NCBI GenBank assembly: GCA_016235125.1
Contig: JACRLZ010000001.1
Coordinates: 112,645 to 176,644, forward strand
Direction of reading: 5' to 3'
DNA: 64,000 bases
DNA from: Sphingobacteriales bacterium
GTDB lineage: Bacteria; Bacteroidota; Bacteroidia; Chitinophagales; Chitinophagaceae
Below the pieces are notes generated by a model. It saw nothing but the letters and a program-made list of their open reading frames with translations, was not told where the DNA came from and ran no database searches. This document shows positions 17,937-27,255 of the stretch, piece by piece; within the stretch, counting starts at the first letter, position 1; each line of letters starts with the position of its first letter. A program made the position numbers and the translations under genes.

Positions 17937-18980
17937 TCAGAAATATTCAATTATTCTTTTTCTAAAATTAGTCAACTCGTTGCGACTATTATATATTTTT
18001 TCTTCTATCCAGTTGCCTTTTTCATCAAACAGGTATTGATAAGTTTCAGAAAAGGTGGCAAAACCTTCCTTACCAGCCCTTATAGTTCTGTATTGTTTAT
18101 CAAAATAAATTATCATTGGCGGTTTACCCGACATAGGTAAAAAATTCTTATATAACATGTATTCGCCGTTATTCTCACAGAGGCTATCAATCCTTGACAA
18201 ACCCCCTACTCCATATTTTTTAAAGACTTTTATCCCACTTTTCTGATAACTCAAGGATACTTCATCTAATTGCAAAGAATCTTTTTTCAGGGTATACTTT
18301 TTAACAGTGGATGACAAACTATCCATCTCGTACATGTATATGTATGTATGACCAGGATAAACATCCTTATAAGACTGACCCCCATAATTAATAGTAATGC
18401 CAATATTGCCTGCATTTTTCATTGTTTCCTTTATCAGTCTCTTTTTATTATCATACTCATATGTATAAATGAATGATGGTAAACTATCATTGACTCCGTA
18501 TTCTTCCTCTTTTACAAGAAGATCCTCTGCGTTATAATAATAAATTTCTTTTTTGTCCTTGCTAAACCGCCGAACAAACCGCAGTATATATTTCATCTTG
18601 TCATAATAAATAACCGAATCATCTGTGAGTCCGGAAGACTGGTTAAAAGCCCTGATCAATCGCCCCCATTCATCGTAATAATTCTGAATGGATCCTTTTT
18701 CCTCTCCTTTTTCATTGATCCAGGTTGTTTCCAGTTCCCTCCCGTCTTTATCATAAATATACCCTATGCCATAATAAGGCTTCACAGCTACACTGATCTG
18801 TTTCGTAATTGAGTCCTTAGAAGCTTTGTAATTCATAAAAAGAATATGCTTAATCTTTCCTTGCAATATTTCTTCCGGAAAAATACCGGATTGTATCGGT
18901 GGTTTTCTCTCTGGCGGCAATCGCAATTGAGCAACACAATTTTCAGCACTCAAAAGAAGAATGTATAGTAATATCTTCAT
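17937..18980 (-). CDS. Exported protein with YD/RHS-like repeats
   Basis: A 347-residue protein with a short signal peptide (MKILLYILLLSAENCVAQ) and repeated YD-type units: YIYDKDGRELETTW, YYDEWGRLIRAF, YEYDNKKRLIKET and a final LFDEKGNWIEEKIYN. These short beta-hairpin repeats are typical of RHS/YD proteins, though no toxin tip or long shell is present. It is the first gene of a three-gene operon with LD-carboxypeptidase. What it binds is unknown. Confidence 0.75.
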   Translation of the reverse strand: MKILLYILLLSAENCVAQLRLPPERKPPIQSGIFPEEILQGKIKHILFMNYKASKDSITKQISVAVKPYYGIGYIYDKDGRELETTWINEKGEEKGSIQNYYDEWGRLIRAFNQSSGLTDDSVIYYDKMKYILRFVRRFSKDKKEIYYYNAEDLLVKEEEYGVNDSLPSFIYTYEYDNKKRLIKETMKNAGNIGITINYGGQSYKDVYPGHTYIYMYEMDSLSSTVKKYTLKKDSLQLDEVSLSYQKSGIKVFKKYGVGGLSRIDSLCENNGEYMLYKNFLPMSGKPPMIIYFDKQYRTIRAGKEGFATFSETYQYLFDEKGNWIEEKIYNSRNELTNFRKRIIEYF

Positions 18981-19031
18981 TATTTAAGCTGTATACGGTA
19001 TTGTAAAAGTAATTCATAAAGCCACAATCAG

Positions 19032-19039
19032 TATTTTTG
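19032..19039 (+). promoter_or_regulatory. -7 element of metG promoter
   Basis: TATTTTTG is a perfect TAnnTTTG, 25 bases before the metG ATG. An ATTG at 19000-19003 is too far upstream to be a standard -33. Confidence 0.5.
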
Positions 19040-19064
19040 CCTATTATAAAGTACATGCCCGTCT

Positions 19065-21314
19065 ATGACCACTCCCAAACGATATTTAGTTACTTCCGCC
19101 CTTCCCTATGCCAACGGATTGAAACATGTCGGGCACCTTGCCGGTGCCTACATACCCGCTGATATTTATGTTCGCTACCTGCGGGCACAAAAAAGAGATG
19201 TGGTATTTGTTTGCGGCAGCGATGAACATGGCACAGCTATCCCGATACAGGCAACTAAAGAAGGAACTACCCCCCGTGCCATCATTGATAAATATCATGA
19301 AGCCATGAAACAGGACTTTGAAGACCTGGGTATGAGCTTCGATATCTATCATCGTACTTCCGATCCGCTGCACCATGAAACGGCACAGGAATTTTTTACT
19401 TACCTGAACGATAGGGATGAATTAGAAGTAAAAGAAAGCGAACAATATTATGACGAATCAACAAAAACATTCTTAGCAGACCGTTATATAAAAGGTGTTT
19501 GCCCAAACTGCGGGAGTGACAGGGCTTTTGGCGACCAGTGTGAGAACTGTGGCCGTACATTAAGTCCTGACGAATTAATAAACCCGGTAAGTACATTAAG
19601 CGGTAAACCTCCGCTAAAGAAAAAAACCTCGCATTGGTATTTGCCTTTAGGTAAACATGAAGAATTTCTGCGAAAATGGATATTGGAAGAACATAAAGAT
19701 GATTGGAGAACATCAGTTGTTGGTCAGTGTAAAAGCTGGATTGAAGGTGGTCTTCAGTCAAGAGCTGTAACAAGGGATTTGAACTGGGGTGTGAAAGTCC
19801 CACTAAATAATGCTGCCGGAAAAGTATTATATGTATGGTTTGATGCCCCGATCGGTTATATCAGCGCCACCAAACAATGGGCAATAGATAATAAAAAGAA
19901 ATTGCCTGATGGCGAAGCTTCCTGGATTCCCTACTGGTATGACAAGGAAACCAAACTGGTTCATTTTGTAGGCAAAGACAATATTGTTTTCCATTGTATC
20001 ATCTTCCCGGTGATGCTGAAATTGCATGGAAATATTTTACCGGAAAATGTTCCTGCGAATGAATTCCTGAATTTGGAAGGCGATAAGATGAGCACCAGCC
20101 GCAACTGGAAGCTCGACATGAGAGATTATATCAATGATTTTGTAAAAAAAGAAAACCTGCCTACCGGACAGGCAGGTGGTGGTGGGCAATGTGTTGATAT
20201 GCTCCGGTATTACCTCACACAAATTGCTCCTGAAACAAAAGACAGTGAATTTACATGGAAAGGTTTCCAGGATGCAGTGAACAGTGAGTTGGTTGCCATC
20301 TTCGGGAATTTTGTGAACCGCACATGGGTGCTGATGCATAAATTATGCGGGGGGAAAGTACCTAAGTTGCATGAAGACGCACTGGATGAAGAGGACAGGT
20401 GGATCATAAAGGAAATTGAAAATGCTAAATTGAAAATTGAAAATTTATTGGAGGGATATAAATTCAGAGAAGCATTGTTTGAAGTGATTGATCTTTCCAG
20501 GAAAGGAAATCAATACATGCAGAAGAAAGAGCCCTGGATTGTGGCGAAAAAAGCCTCCCCAAACCCCTCCGAAGGAGGGGCTTCAGACTCCGATATTTCA
20601 ATTTCTCAGAAAGATAAAACGACTTCTCAAATAGCAGGGTCTAAGAACCCTCCTTTGGAGGGCAGGGAGGCTGCTCAAAAAAGTATTGATAACTGCATGC
20701 ATTTGTGTTTACAGTTAACAGCTAATCTCAGTATTCTGATAAATCCCTTTTTACCCAATACAGCAAAGAGTATGTTGCACATGATGAAAGTGGTGGACAA
20801 AATGCTGGATTGGGAAAATGCAGGCAAGCTGAATCTCTTAAGCGTTGGATATAGTTTGAGAGAACCACAGCTATTATTCAGAAAAATTGAAGATGAAGAA
20901 ATTAAAATTCAAATTGAAAAACTTAAATCAGGCTTGTTAAAAAAGGAGGAAACAAAAATGGAAGAAACTAAAGCTGCATCAGGCAAGCCTGAAATTGTCT
21001 ATGATGATTTTGCCAAACTCGAAATGAAAGCCGGCACGGTAACGGCTTGTGAAAAAGTAGAAAAAGCCGACAAGCTTTTAAAACTTGAAGTGGATCTGGG
21101 AACAGAAAAAAGAACCATCGTATCGGGCATTGCCCTGCATTATAAACCCGAAGAAGTAATCGGCAAACAGGTTATTGTTGTTACCAATCTTGCTCCCAGA
21201 AAAATGAAAGGCATCGAGAGCCAGGGAATGGTACTTACTGCAGAAGACAGCGATGGTAAATTACAATTATTGAAACCTGAAAATACTGTTGCCCCGGGTT
21301 CCAATGTCAGCTAA
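19065..21314 (+). CDS. metG: Methionyl-tRNA synthetase with C-terminal tRNA-binding domain
   Basis: Charges tRNA-Met. Class I signatures: HVGH (residues 21-24) and KMSTS (about 341-345). The zinc knuckle is CPNCGSDRAFGDQCENC, followed by an anticodon-binding helical domain and a C-terminal EMAP/Trbp111-type domain (about 645-749; NLAPRKMKGIESQGMVL). The 749 residues exceed the roughly 680-700 usual in Bacteroidetes because of two insertions that coincide with DNA palindromes: NLPTGQAGGGGQ at about 363-374 and a 42-residue segment at about 496-537 (starts SPNPSEGG, ends NPPLEGREAA). Both keep the frame, and core motifs are intact, so the enzyme should be active. Divergent from the YD-repeat operon. 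Confidence 0.97.
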   Translation: MTTPKRYLVTSALPYANGLKHVGHLAGAYIPADIYVRYLRAQKRDVVFVCGSDEHGTAIPIQATKEGTTPRAIIDKYHEAMKQDFEDLGMSFDIYHRTSDPLHHETAQEFFTYLNDRDELEVKESEQYYDESTKTFLADRYIKGVCPNCGSDRAFGDQCENCGRTLSPDELINPVSTLSGKPPLKKKTSHWYLPLGKHEEFLRKWILEEHKDDWRTSVVGQCKSWIEGGLQSRAVTRDLNWGVKVPLNNAAGKVLYVWFDAPIGYISATKQWAIDNKKKLPDGEASWIPYWYDKETKLVHFVGKDNIVFHCIIFPVMLKLHGNILPENVPANEFLNLEGDKMSTSRNWKLDMRDYINDFVKKENLPTGQAGGGGQCVDMLRYYLTQIAPETKDSEFTWKGFQDAVNSELVAIFGNFVNRTWVLMHKLCGGKVPKLHEDALDEEDRWIIKEIENAKLKIENLLEGYKFREALFEVIDLSRKGNQYMQKKEPWIVAKKASPNPSEGGASDSDISISQKDKTTSQIAGSKNPPLEGREAAQKSIDNCMHLCLQLTANLSILINPFLPNTAKSMLHMMKVVDKMLDWENAGKLNLLSVGYSLREPQLLFRKIEDEEIKIQIEKLKSGLLKKEETKMEETKAASGKPEIVYDDFAKLEMKAGTVTACEKVEKADKLLKLEVDLGTEKRTIVSGIALHYKPEEVIGKQVIVVTNLAPRKMKGIESQGMVLTAEDSDGKLQLLKPENTVAPGSNVS
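20155..20177. repeat. CCTGCC-type palindrome inside metG (LPTGQAGG insert)
   Basis: ACCTGCCT (20155-20162) pairs perfectly with AGGCAGGT (20170-20177) around a 7-base loop. It encodes NLPTGQAGG within MetRS, at a spot between DFVKKE and the CVDMLRYYLT block, where relatives have no such residues. Confidence 0.85.
20551..20672. repeat. Paired GC palindromes inside metG (42-residue insert)
   Basis: Two hairpins, CCCCTCC-GAA-GGAGGGG (20564-20580) and CCCTCC-TTT-GGAGGG (20648-20662), lie about 67 bases apart. The outer ends AGCCTCCC and GGGAGGCT are themselves reverse complements, so the 122-base segment has a mirror layout like a small element. It stays in frame and encodes a Ser/Lys-rich loop in the anticodon-binding domain. 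Confidence 0.8.
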
Positions 21315-21378
21315 AGTATATAAACAAAGAATAACGTAAATTTATTTCGCCACTTTCATAACCCATTAAACCAGCGAA

Positions 21379-24315
21379 ATGAATTCCACACATCCTAAAC
21401 AGCTGCTGATCATTTTTTTTCTGACCTTTTTTGGTTTTATTCCGGCTCTTTCACAAACACAGGAAGAGTTTAATACCAAACTATCGGATGTGTATGCTAA
21501 TGCTTCTGACAAAAAGAAAGCATTGGCCATTGCAAAAGACCTGTACAATATGGTGGAAAAGAAAAAGGAACTGCAGACATACAGCAACTATTATTTACTG
21601 AAAAACATTTTTGAAAACCAGGCTCCCGATGCTGCTATGGCAAAGGCCTGTGATGAAAAAGCTACCAAGGCCATGAACGCAATGGTGGGTGTAACTTCAT
21701 CCACACCCGGTGACACCGCTACCAATCCCTTCAATCAATGGTATTATGTTATTTATCCCGGTCTGTTCAGCAACAAGTACCCGGAAATAGCTGCAAAGGC
21801 GCTGGCTTTTATTGATAAAAATCCATCTTTTAAAACTCCGGACAGTTACTATTATATCGCCTATGCATTTGAAAGAAAGGGGGATTTTCAGCAGGCAAAA
21901 AAGAATTATGAGATTTCAATGTCCATGGAACCGCAGGATAAGAATGCTTATCGTTCCTATATGTTCTATGCGAACTTTCTTTCCAAGTCCGGTGATTATT
22001 TAAAAGCGGATGAATATATCCGGAAGATGGAACAGTTATCTCAAACTGCTGACCCAATGTTCCGCACTTCTTATAAAGCAGAAGCAATGGGTTCAAAAGT
22101 TGTTTACTATTTGAATATCGGCGATTATACGGCTTATGCAAAAGCTGCCGATGAAAATGTAACCTATAGCTCTGAACTCTGGTATAAGAACAATCCAAAT
22201 CTTTGCGATCCTTATCCGGGAATTAAGTTCCTCAACGCTGCATATGCCAGGGAAATGACTAAACAATATGACGAAGCAGAGAAGCTGTGGAAAAGCAGGG
22301 ACTCTGTAAACTATATCTGGGTAAACTGTCATAACAAAACTTATCCAAACAATCAGTACTACCCTATCTCCATGTATCCGCTGTATCTCGTTAAAAGAGG
22401 TAAATTTTCCAAACTATCCAAACCTGTTTCTTTTTCCATTAAAGAAACAGAAGATCATTACAAAAGTTATGAGCAGTATGCCGACATCAGTGTGAATTAT
22501 ATGAAGGCATCGCATTTGGGCTTTCTTGGAAGTCCCAAATACCCTGAGCTCTTCAACCCATTGATGCAACTGGTGAAGAATACAAAGAACTTCAGGGAAT
22601 CCACTTTGCCTTTTTCCAATTATGCATATTTCAGCATGCGGGATAAACATTTTGATGAAGCAGCGAAAACATACACTGAATTATTTACACTGAATGCAGA
22701 CTGGATCAATGATATCATTTTCACTTTTGGTGAAAAAGCATTTGCCACTTATTACAATTCAAAACTGAAAGAAGGGTATGAGAACTTTCACAGCTTTGTC
22801 AAAATAGCCAAAGAGAAACAACCCTCCATTTTTCCTCAATTGGCACAACAGGCTTATAGCAATCTTCTTTTTACCAAATCCATTTCGCTGAAAGGAACAG
22901 AAAGAAGAAAAGAAGCCTTTATGAATGCCAACGACCCAAATGTCATTAAACTCTACAATGAATGGTTGGATAAAAAGCAACAACTGCTCCGCCAATACCT
23001 GAAAACGGATGATCCTTCTGTAGTGGATACCGCAAATAAGGCCAGCCAGGAACAACTTACCAAACTGCAGAATGAAGTAAACACACTGGAAAATGAATTA
23101 ACTATTAAAGCAAAAGATTTTAAAAAATATTTAAAGATCACCGCTCCCGACTGGAAAACGGTAAGAGATCAATTAAAAGAGGATGAAGCGGCTATTGAAA
23201 TGGTAAAATTTCAGTGGAGAGACCAGGTGTATTATTCAGATACAGTTTATTATGCAGCTTATATCATTACAAAAGCAAGTCAATATCCTGATGTGATTTA
23301 TTTACCTGATGCGGCAACTGATCTTGATAATAAATATTACAAGACATATAAAAATAATATCCGCCTGAAACTGGATGACAAAGAATCTTATAACCATTAC
23401 TGGAAACCTATTGCCGCAGCATTAAAGGGAATTAAGAAAATTTATTTCTCTCCCGACGGTATTTATCATCTTATCAATATCTCCACATTAAAAAACCCGG
23501 AAAGCAATCAATATCTGTTGGATGAAATGGATATTCATTACACTACTTCCGGCACTGACATTAGTAATGCAGCAGGAAAAGATATCCGGACTGCTGTACT
23601 CATTGGCAGGCCCAGCTATAAAATAGATGGGCCTGTAACCCCGCTTACGGGGGATAAGACCCGGTCTTATGTCAGAAGCTTTAGCAATGACAATATCCCC
23701 GACCTGCCCGGCACTGAGGCAGAAGTACTGGCTATTAAAAAAGAACTGGATAATTATAAAGTAAGCAATAATCATTATCTGAAAGCAGAGGCTACAGAGG
23801 ATAAACTGTACAAACTGCATAGCCCGGCCATTCTGCATATTGCCACCCATGGCTACTGGTCGCCTGCAGGTGACAATGCTACAGAAGGCTACCGCACTTT
23901 CAATGCAATGGCTAATTCAGGATTATTACTTTCGGGGGTTATTAATTATTACAGTTCTCCCGTTTATCCTGATACATACGATGGTATATTAACTGCTTAC
24001 GAAGCGCAGAACCTCAATCTTGAGAACACTTCGCTTGTTGTTCTTTCAGCCTGCGAAACAAGTCTTGGTTTTCTGGATGCAGGCGAAGGTGTGTATGGAC
24101 TGCAGCGGGCCTTCCGTGCTGCCGGCGCCAAAAGCATAATGACCAGCCTCTGGAAAGTGGATGATAATGCCACCAAAGATTTCATGATCGTTTTTTATGA
24201 ACAATACCTGAAGACAAAAGATAAACCGGCTGCCTTTTCATTTGCACAGAAAGCAATTAAAGAAAAATATGTGCATCCTTATTTCTGGGGAGCTTTTGTG
24301 ATGACGGGGGAATAA
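21379..24315 (+). CDS. Exported TPR-CHAT domain protein (caspase-like peptidase)
   Basis: A 978-residue protein with a signal peptide (ending near IPALSQ), a long N-terminal region of TPR-like helices (for example YYYIAYAFERKGDFQQAKKNYE around residues 155-180), a coiled-coil stretch at about 550-590, and a C-terminal CHAT domain. The presumed His-Cys dyad is visible: LHIATHGYW (about residue 825) and VLSACETSLG (about residue 891), followed by GVYGLQRAFRAAGAKSIMTSLWKVDD, a CHAT hallmark. CHAT domains belong to caspase-like clan CD peptidases; here the substrate is unknown. Being exported sets it apart from the cytoplasmic CHAT effectors of defence systems. No partner gene is evident. Confidence 0.9.
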   Translation: MNSTHPKQLLIIFFLTFFGFIPALSQTQEEFNTKLSDVYANASDKKKALAIAKDLYNMVEKKKELQTYSNYYLLKNIFENQAPDAAMAKACDEKATKAMNAMVGVTSSTPGDTATNPFNQWYYVIYPGLFSNKYPEIAAKALAFIDKNPSFKTPDSYYYIAYAFERKGDFQQAKKNYEISMSMEPQDKNAYRSYMFYANFLSKSGDYLKADEYIRKMEQLSQTADPMFRTSYKAEAMGSKVVYYLNIGDYTAYAKAADENVTYSSELWYKNNPNLCDPYPGIKFLNAAYAREMTKQYDEAEKLWKSRDSVNYIWVNCHNKTYPNNQYYPISMYPLYLVKRGKFSKLSKPVSFSIKETEDHYKSYEQYADISVNYMKASHLGFLGSPKYPELFNPLMQLVKNTKNFRESTLPFSNYAYFSMRDKHFDEAAKTYTELFTLNADWINDIIFTFGEKAFATYYNSKLKEGYENFHSFVKIAKEKQPSIFPQLAQQAYSNLLFTKSISLKGTERRKEAFMNANDPNVIKLYNEWLDKKQQLLRQYLKTDDPSVVDTANKASQEQLTKLQNEVNTLENELTIKAKDFKKYLKITAPDWKTVRDQLKEDEAAIEMVKFQWRDQVYYSDTVYYAAYIITKASQYPDVIYLPDAATDLDNKYYKTYKNNIRLKLDDKESYNHYWKPIAAALKGIKKIYFSPDGIYHLINISTLKNPESNQYLLDEMDIHYTTSGTDISNAAGKDIRTAVLIGRPSYKIDGPVTPLTGDKTRSYVRSFSNDNIPDLPGTEAEVLAIKKELDNYKVSNNHYLKAEATEDKLYKLHSPAILHIATHGYWSPAGDNATEGYRTFNAMANSGLLLSGVINYYSSPVYPDTYDGILTAYEAQNLNLENTSLVVLSACETSLGFLDAGEGVYGLQRAFRAAGAKSIMTSLWKVDDNATKDFMIVFYEQYLKTKDKPAAFSFAQKAIKEKYVHPYFWGAFVMTGE

Positions 24316-24390
24316 AACCGGCTCCTTCTTCTTTCCTAAAAACTCTTACCTTCGATTCTTAAATAGTTGCATAACTAACTAATATTTTTT

Positions 24391-26772
24391 ATGTCAAATC
24401 GTACCATCAAAAAAGTAGCTGTATTGGGCAGCGGTGTCATGGGATCAAGAATTGCCTGTCACTTTGCAGGTATTGGTGTGCAGGTGTTGTTACTGGATAT
24501 CGTACCGAAAGATGTACCCGCTGATGCTAAAACCTCTGATAGAAATAAGATTGTCAATGATGCCTTGGTTTCTGCAATAAAATCAAACCCCTCCCCTGTC
24601 TTTCATAAAGATGTGATCAAGAAAATAACCACCGGCAATTTTGAAGACAACATGAAAGACATCGCTGGCTGCGACTGGGTGATTGAAGTAGTAGTGGAAA
24701 GATTAGACATCAAGCAAAAAGTTTTTGAACAGGTGGAGAAATTCCGCAAGCCAGGCACACTCATTACCTCCAACACATCCGGCATCCCTATTCACATGAT
24801 GACCGAAGGAAGAAGCGATGATTTCAAAAAACATTTCTGCGGCACCCATTTTTTCAATCCGCCAAGATATCTAAGGCTATTGGAAATTATTCCAACGCCA
24901 TATACCGATCCGACGATAGTTGATTTTTTGATGAACTATGGTGATCTGTACTTAGGCAAGACCACCGTACTGTGCAAAGACACTCCTGCTTTCATTGCCA
25001 ACCGCATTGGTGTATTTGGCATGATGGCCATCATGAATGTGAAAGAAAAACTGAAACTCAGCATTGATGAGATCGATGCGTTGACAGGTCCCATCATTGG
25101 CCGTCCTAAATCCGCCACTTTCCGTACAGGTGATGTGGTTGGGCTTGATACATTGGTAAAAGTGGCAAAAGGGGTTGCTGATAATTGCCCTAACGATGAA
25201 GCAAAAGACCAATTCAATATTCCTGCCTGGCTGGATAAGATGATTACCAACAACTGGCTTGGTGATAAAACTGGCCAGGGTTTTTTTAAAAAGACAAAAG
25301 GCGCCGGAGGTGAAAAAGAGATTCAGACACTGAACCTTGATACAATGGAGTACGGCCCGAGGATGAAACCAAAGTTTGCCACCCTTGAAGCAGCCAAGCC
25401 CATTGATGATTTATATACAAGATTAAAAATGTTAGTGGCGGGTCAGGATAAAGCCGGTGAATTTTATCGCCTATTTCATTATGGTTTGTTTTCTTATATC
25501 TCTCACCGCATTCCGGAAATAAGTGATGAACTCTATCGTGTAGATGATGCGATGATGGCTGGCTTTGGCTGGGAGATCGGCGCTTTTGAAAGCTGGGATG
25601 TATTGGGTGTTGAAAAAACAGTGAAGGCGATGCGGGATGCCGGATACGGGATTGCTGCATGGGTGGATGAAATGCTAACCACCGGTAACAAATCATTTTA
25701 TAAAGTGGAAGCCGGAAAAAAATATTGCTATGACCCGGCTTCTAAAACATATAAGCCACTTCCGGGTGGTGATGCGTTTATTGTAATGAGCAATTATACC
25801 GATAAACAAATCTGGAAAAATGGAAGTTGCCGGCTGTATGATCTCGGTGATGATGTGCTCGGACTGCAATGGTTCACCAAGATGGGAAGTATCGGTGGAG
25901 ATGTATTAAGTGGTATTCAGACAGCGATTGATAAAGCAGAAAAAAATTATAAAGGATTAGTGATTGCTAATGAAGGCGCCAATTTTTCCGCTGGCGCAAA
26001 CGTAGGCATGATCTTCATGTTAGCAATTGACCAGGAATATGATGAACTGGATATGGCCATCCGTATGTTCCAGAATACGATGATGCGGGCAAGATATTCT
26101 TCGGTACCGGTTGTAGTTGCTCCTCATGGTTTAACATTGGGCGGCGCCTGTGAACTGAGTTTGCATGCTGATAAATGTTGTCCCGCAGTTGAAACATATA
26201 CTGGTTTGGTTGAGCTCGGTGTGGGATTAATTCCCGGTGGCGGTGGCACAAAAGAATTTGTGTTAAGAGCTTCGGATGAAATGCATGAAGACGAACCCGA
26301 GACCATCACATTAAAAAATCGTTTTCTTTCAATAGCTACAGCCAAAGTTGCTACATCAGCTCATGAAGGTTTTGGGTTAGGTATCTACAGAAAAGGCCTG
26401 GATGAAGTAGTGATGAACATCAACCGCAGAATTGCAGAAGCAAAAAAATCAGTGATTGAAATCTTTGACAGTGGTTATACTGCTCCTGTTCAAAGAAAAG
26501 ATATTAAAGTCCTCGGACAGTCTGCACTTGGGGCTTTATACTCCGGCATTCATGCTATGAAAACAGCCAACTATGCCACAGAGCATGATGCAGTGGTTGC
26601 AAAAAAGCTTGCTTATGTAATGTGCGGCGGCGATCTGAGTGAGCCTACATTGGTTTCCGAGAAATACCTGCTTGACCTGGAAAGAGAAGCATTCCTTTCA
26701 CTTTGTGGCGAAAAGAAAACTTTGGAAAGGATTCAAAGTGTGTTGAAGAGTGGAAGACCGATCAGGAATTAA
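24391..26772 (+). CDS. fadN: 3-hydroxyacyl-CoA dehydrogenase / enoyl-CoA hydratase (FadN-like)
   Basis: Bifunctional fatty-acid beta-oxidation enzyme. The 793 residues follow the Bacillus FadN layout: NAD-binding Rossmann domain first (VAVLGSGVMGSRIACHFA), catalytic His region GTHFFNPPRYLRLLEI, 3HCDH C-terminal domains (IGRPKSATFRTGDVVGLDTL), then a crotonase-like domain from about residue 470 with oxyanion segment NEGANFSAGANVGMI and the Glu-containing VELGVGLIPGGGGTKE. The dehydrogenase-first order is opposite to that of FadB/FadJ. The usual thiolase and acyl-CoA dehydrogenase partners are not adjacent. A near-consensus -7 element (TACCTTCG) lies about 38 bases upstream. Confidence 0.94.
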   Translation: MSNRTIKKVAVLGSGVMGSRIACHFAGIGVQVLLLDIVPKDVPADAKTSDRNKIVNDALVSAIKSNPSPVFHKDVIKKITTGNFEDNMKDIAGCDWVIEVVVERLDIKQKVFEQVEKFRKPGTLITSNTSGIPIHMMTEGRSDDFKKHFCGTHFFNPPRYLRLLEIIPTPYTDPTIVDFLMNYGDLYLGKTTVLCKDTPAFIANRIGVFGMMAIMNVKEKLKLSIDEIDALTGPIIGRPKSATFRTGDVVGLDTLVKVAKGVADNCPNDEAKDQFNIPAWLDKMITNNWLGDKTGQGFFKKTKGAGGEKEIQTLNLDTMEYGPRMKPKFATLEAAKPIDDLYTRLKMLVAGQDKAGEFYRLFHYGLFSYISHRIPEISDELYRVDDAMMAGFGWEIGAFESWDVLGVEKTVKAMRDAGYGIAAWVDEMLTTGNKSFYKVEAGKKYCYDPASKTYKPLPGGDAFIVMSNYTDKQIWKNGSCRLYDLGDDVLGLQWFTKMGSIGGDVLSGIQTAIDKAEKNYKGLVIANEGANFSAGANVGMIFMLAIDQEYDELDMAIRMFQNTMMRARYSSVPVVVAPHGLTLGGACELSLHADKCCPAVETYTGLVELGVGLIPGGGGTKEFVLRASDEMHEDEPETITLKNRFLSIATAKVATSAHEGFGLGIYRKGLDEVVMNINRRIAEAKKSVIEIFDSGYTAPVQRKDIKVLGQSALGALYSGIHAMKTANYATEHDAVVAKKLAYVMCGGDLSEPTLVSEKYLLDLEREAFLSLCGEKKTLERIQSVLKSGRPIRN

Positions 26773-26805
26773 TACTTACTTTAGCGAACATTAAAACTTA
26801 AAAAC

Positions 26806-27162
26806 ATGCAATCTACCGTTGTTGATTTTGCCAAAGACCGGGTTATTTATAATATAACCGGCTGTACACTGGAAGAACTGGACAATAAACTCAACCTGTT
26901 TTTCACATCTGAAGGATACCGTCTTAAGTCCTCTGTTGGCGAGACAAAGACATATGAAAAAGGTAACAGGGTGTTGCGTATTCTTTTTGGCGCTTTTGTA
27001 AAGTATCACAAGCAGTCAGTAACTATAAAACATGAGGGTGATCTTTTTTCCCTGATGCTGCATAAAGACTCTACCGGTATGTCTGGCGGGTTGATCGGCA
27101 TGAACCAGGTAAAAAAAGAATTTACCCGGCTTTCTGAAGCTTTCAGAAGTTATTTTAAATAA
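26806..27162 (+). CDS. Small conserved-looking protein of unknown function
   Basis: A 118-residue soluble protein without a signal peptide, alternating helix and strand (ITGCTLEELDNKLNLFF; EKGNRVLRILFGAFV). It begins 33 bases after the fadN-like gene and is followed by an intrinsic terminator, so it may share that transcript, although a TACTTTAG element at 26777-26784 could serve its own promoter. Family not recognised. Confidence 0.7.
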   Translation: MQSTVVDFAKDRVIYNITGCTLEELDNKLNLFFTSEGYRLKSSVGETKTYEKGNRVLRILFGAFVKYHKQSVTIKHEGDLFSLMLHKDSTGMSGGLIGMNQVKKEFTRLSEAFRSYFK

Positions 27163-27184
27163 TAATAACCGATTTCCAGCAATT

Positions 27185-27216
27185 AACCGTCCTGCCTTTG
27201 TGGGATGGTTTTTTTA
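27185..27216 (+). terminator. Intrinsic terminator after the 118-residue gene
   Basis: AACCGTCC (27185-27192) pairs with GGATGGTT (27203-27210), one G-T pair, and runs into a T tract. It argues against the in-frame start at 27205 for the next gene. Confidence 0.8.
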
Positions 27217-27255
27217 TTATTGCTATTCTCTACATTTGTTTCTCAAATCTCTGAA

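Noticed and set aside
20155..20177. Sortase LPXTG signal in MetRS (LPTGQ)
   Set aside because: The sequence is LPTGQ, not LPxTG; it is internal, in a cytoplasmic enzyme, and comes from a DNA palindrome.
20551..20672. Frameshift or pseudogene in metG
   Set aside because: The frame continues through the insert and all later MetRS and tRNA-binding motifs are intact.
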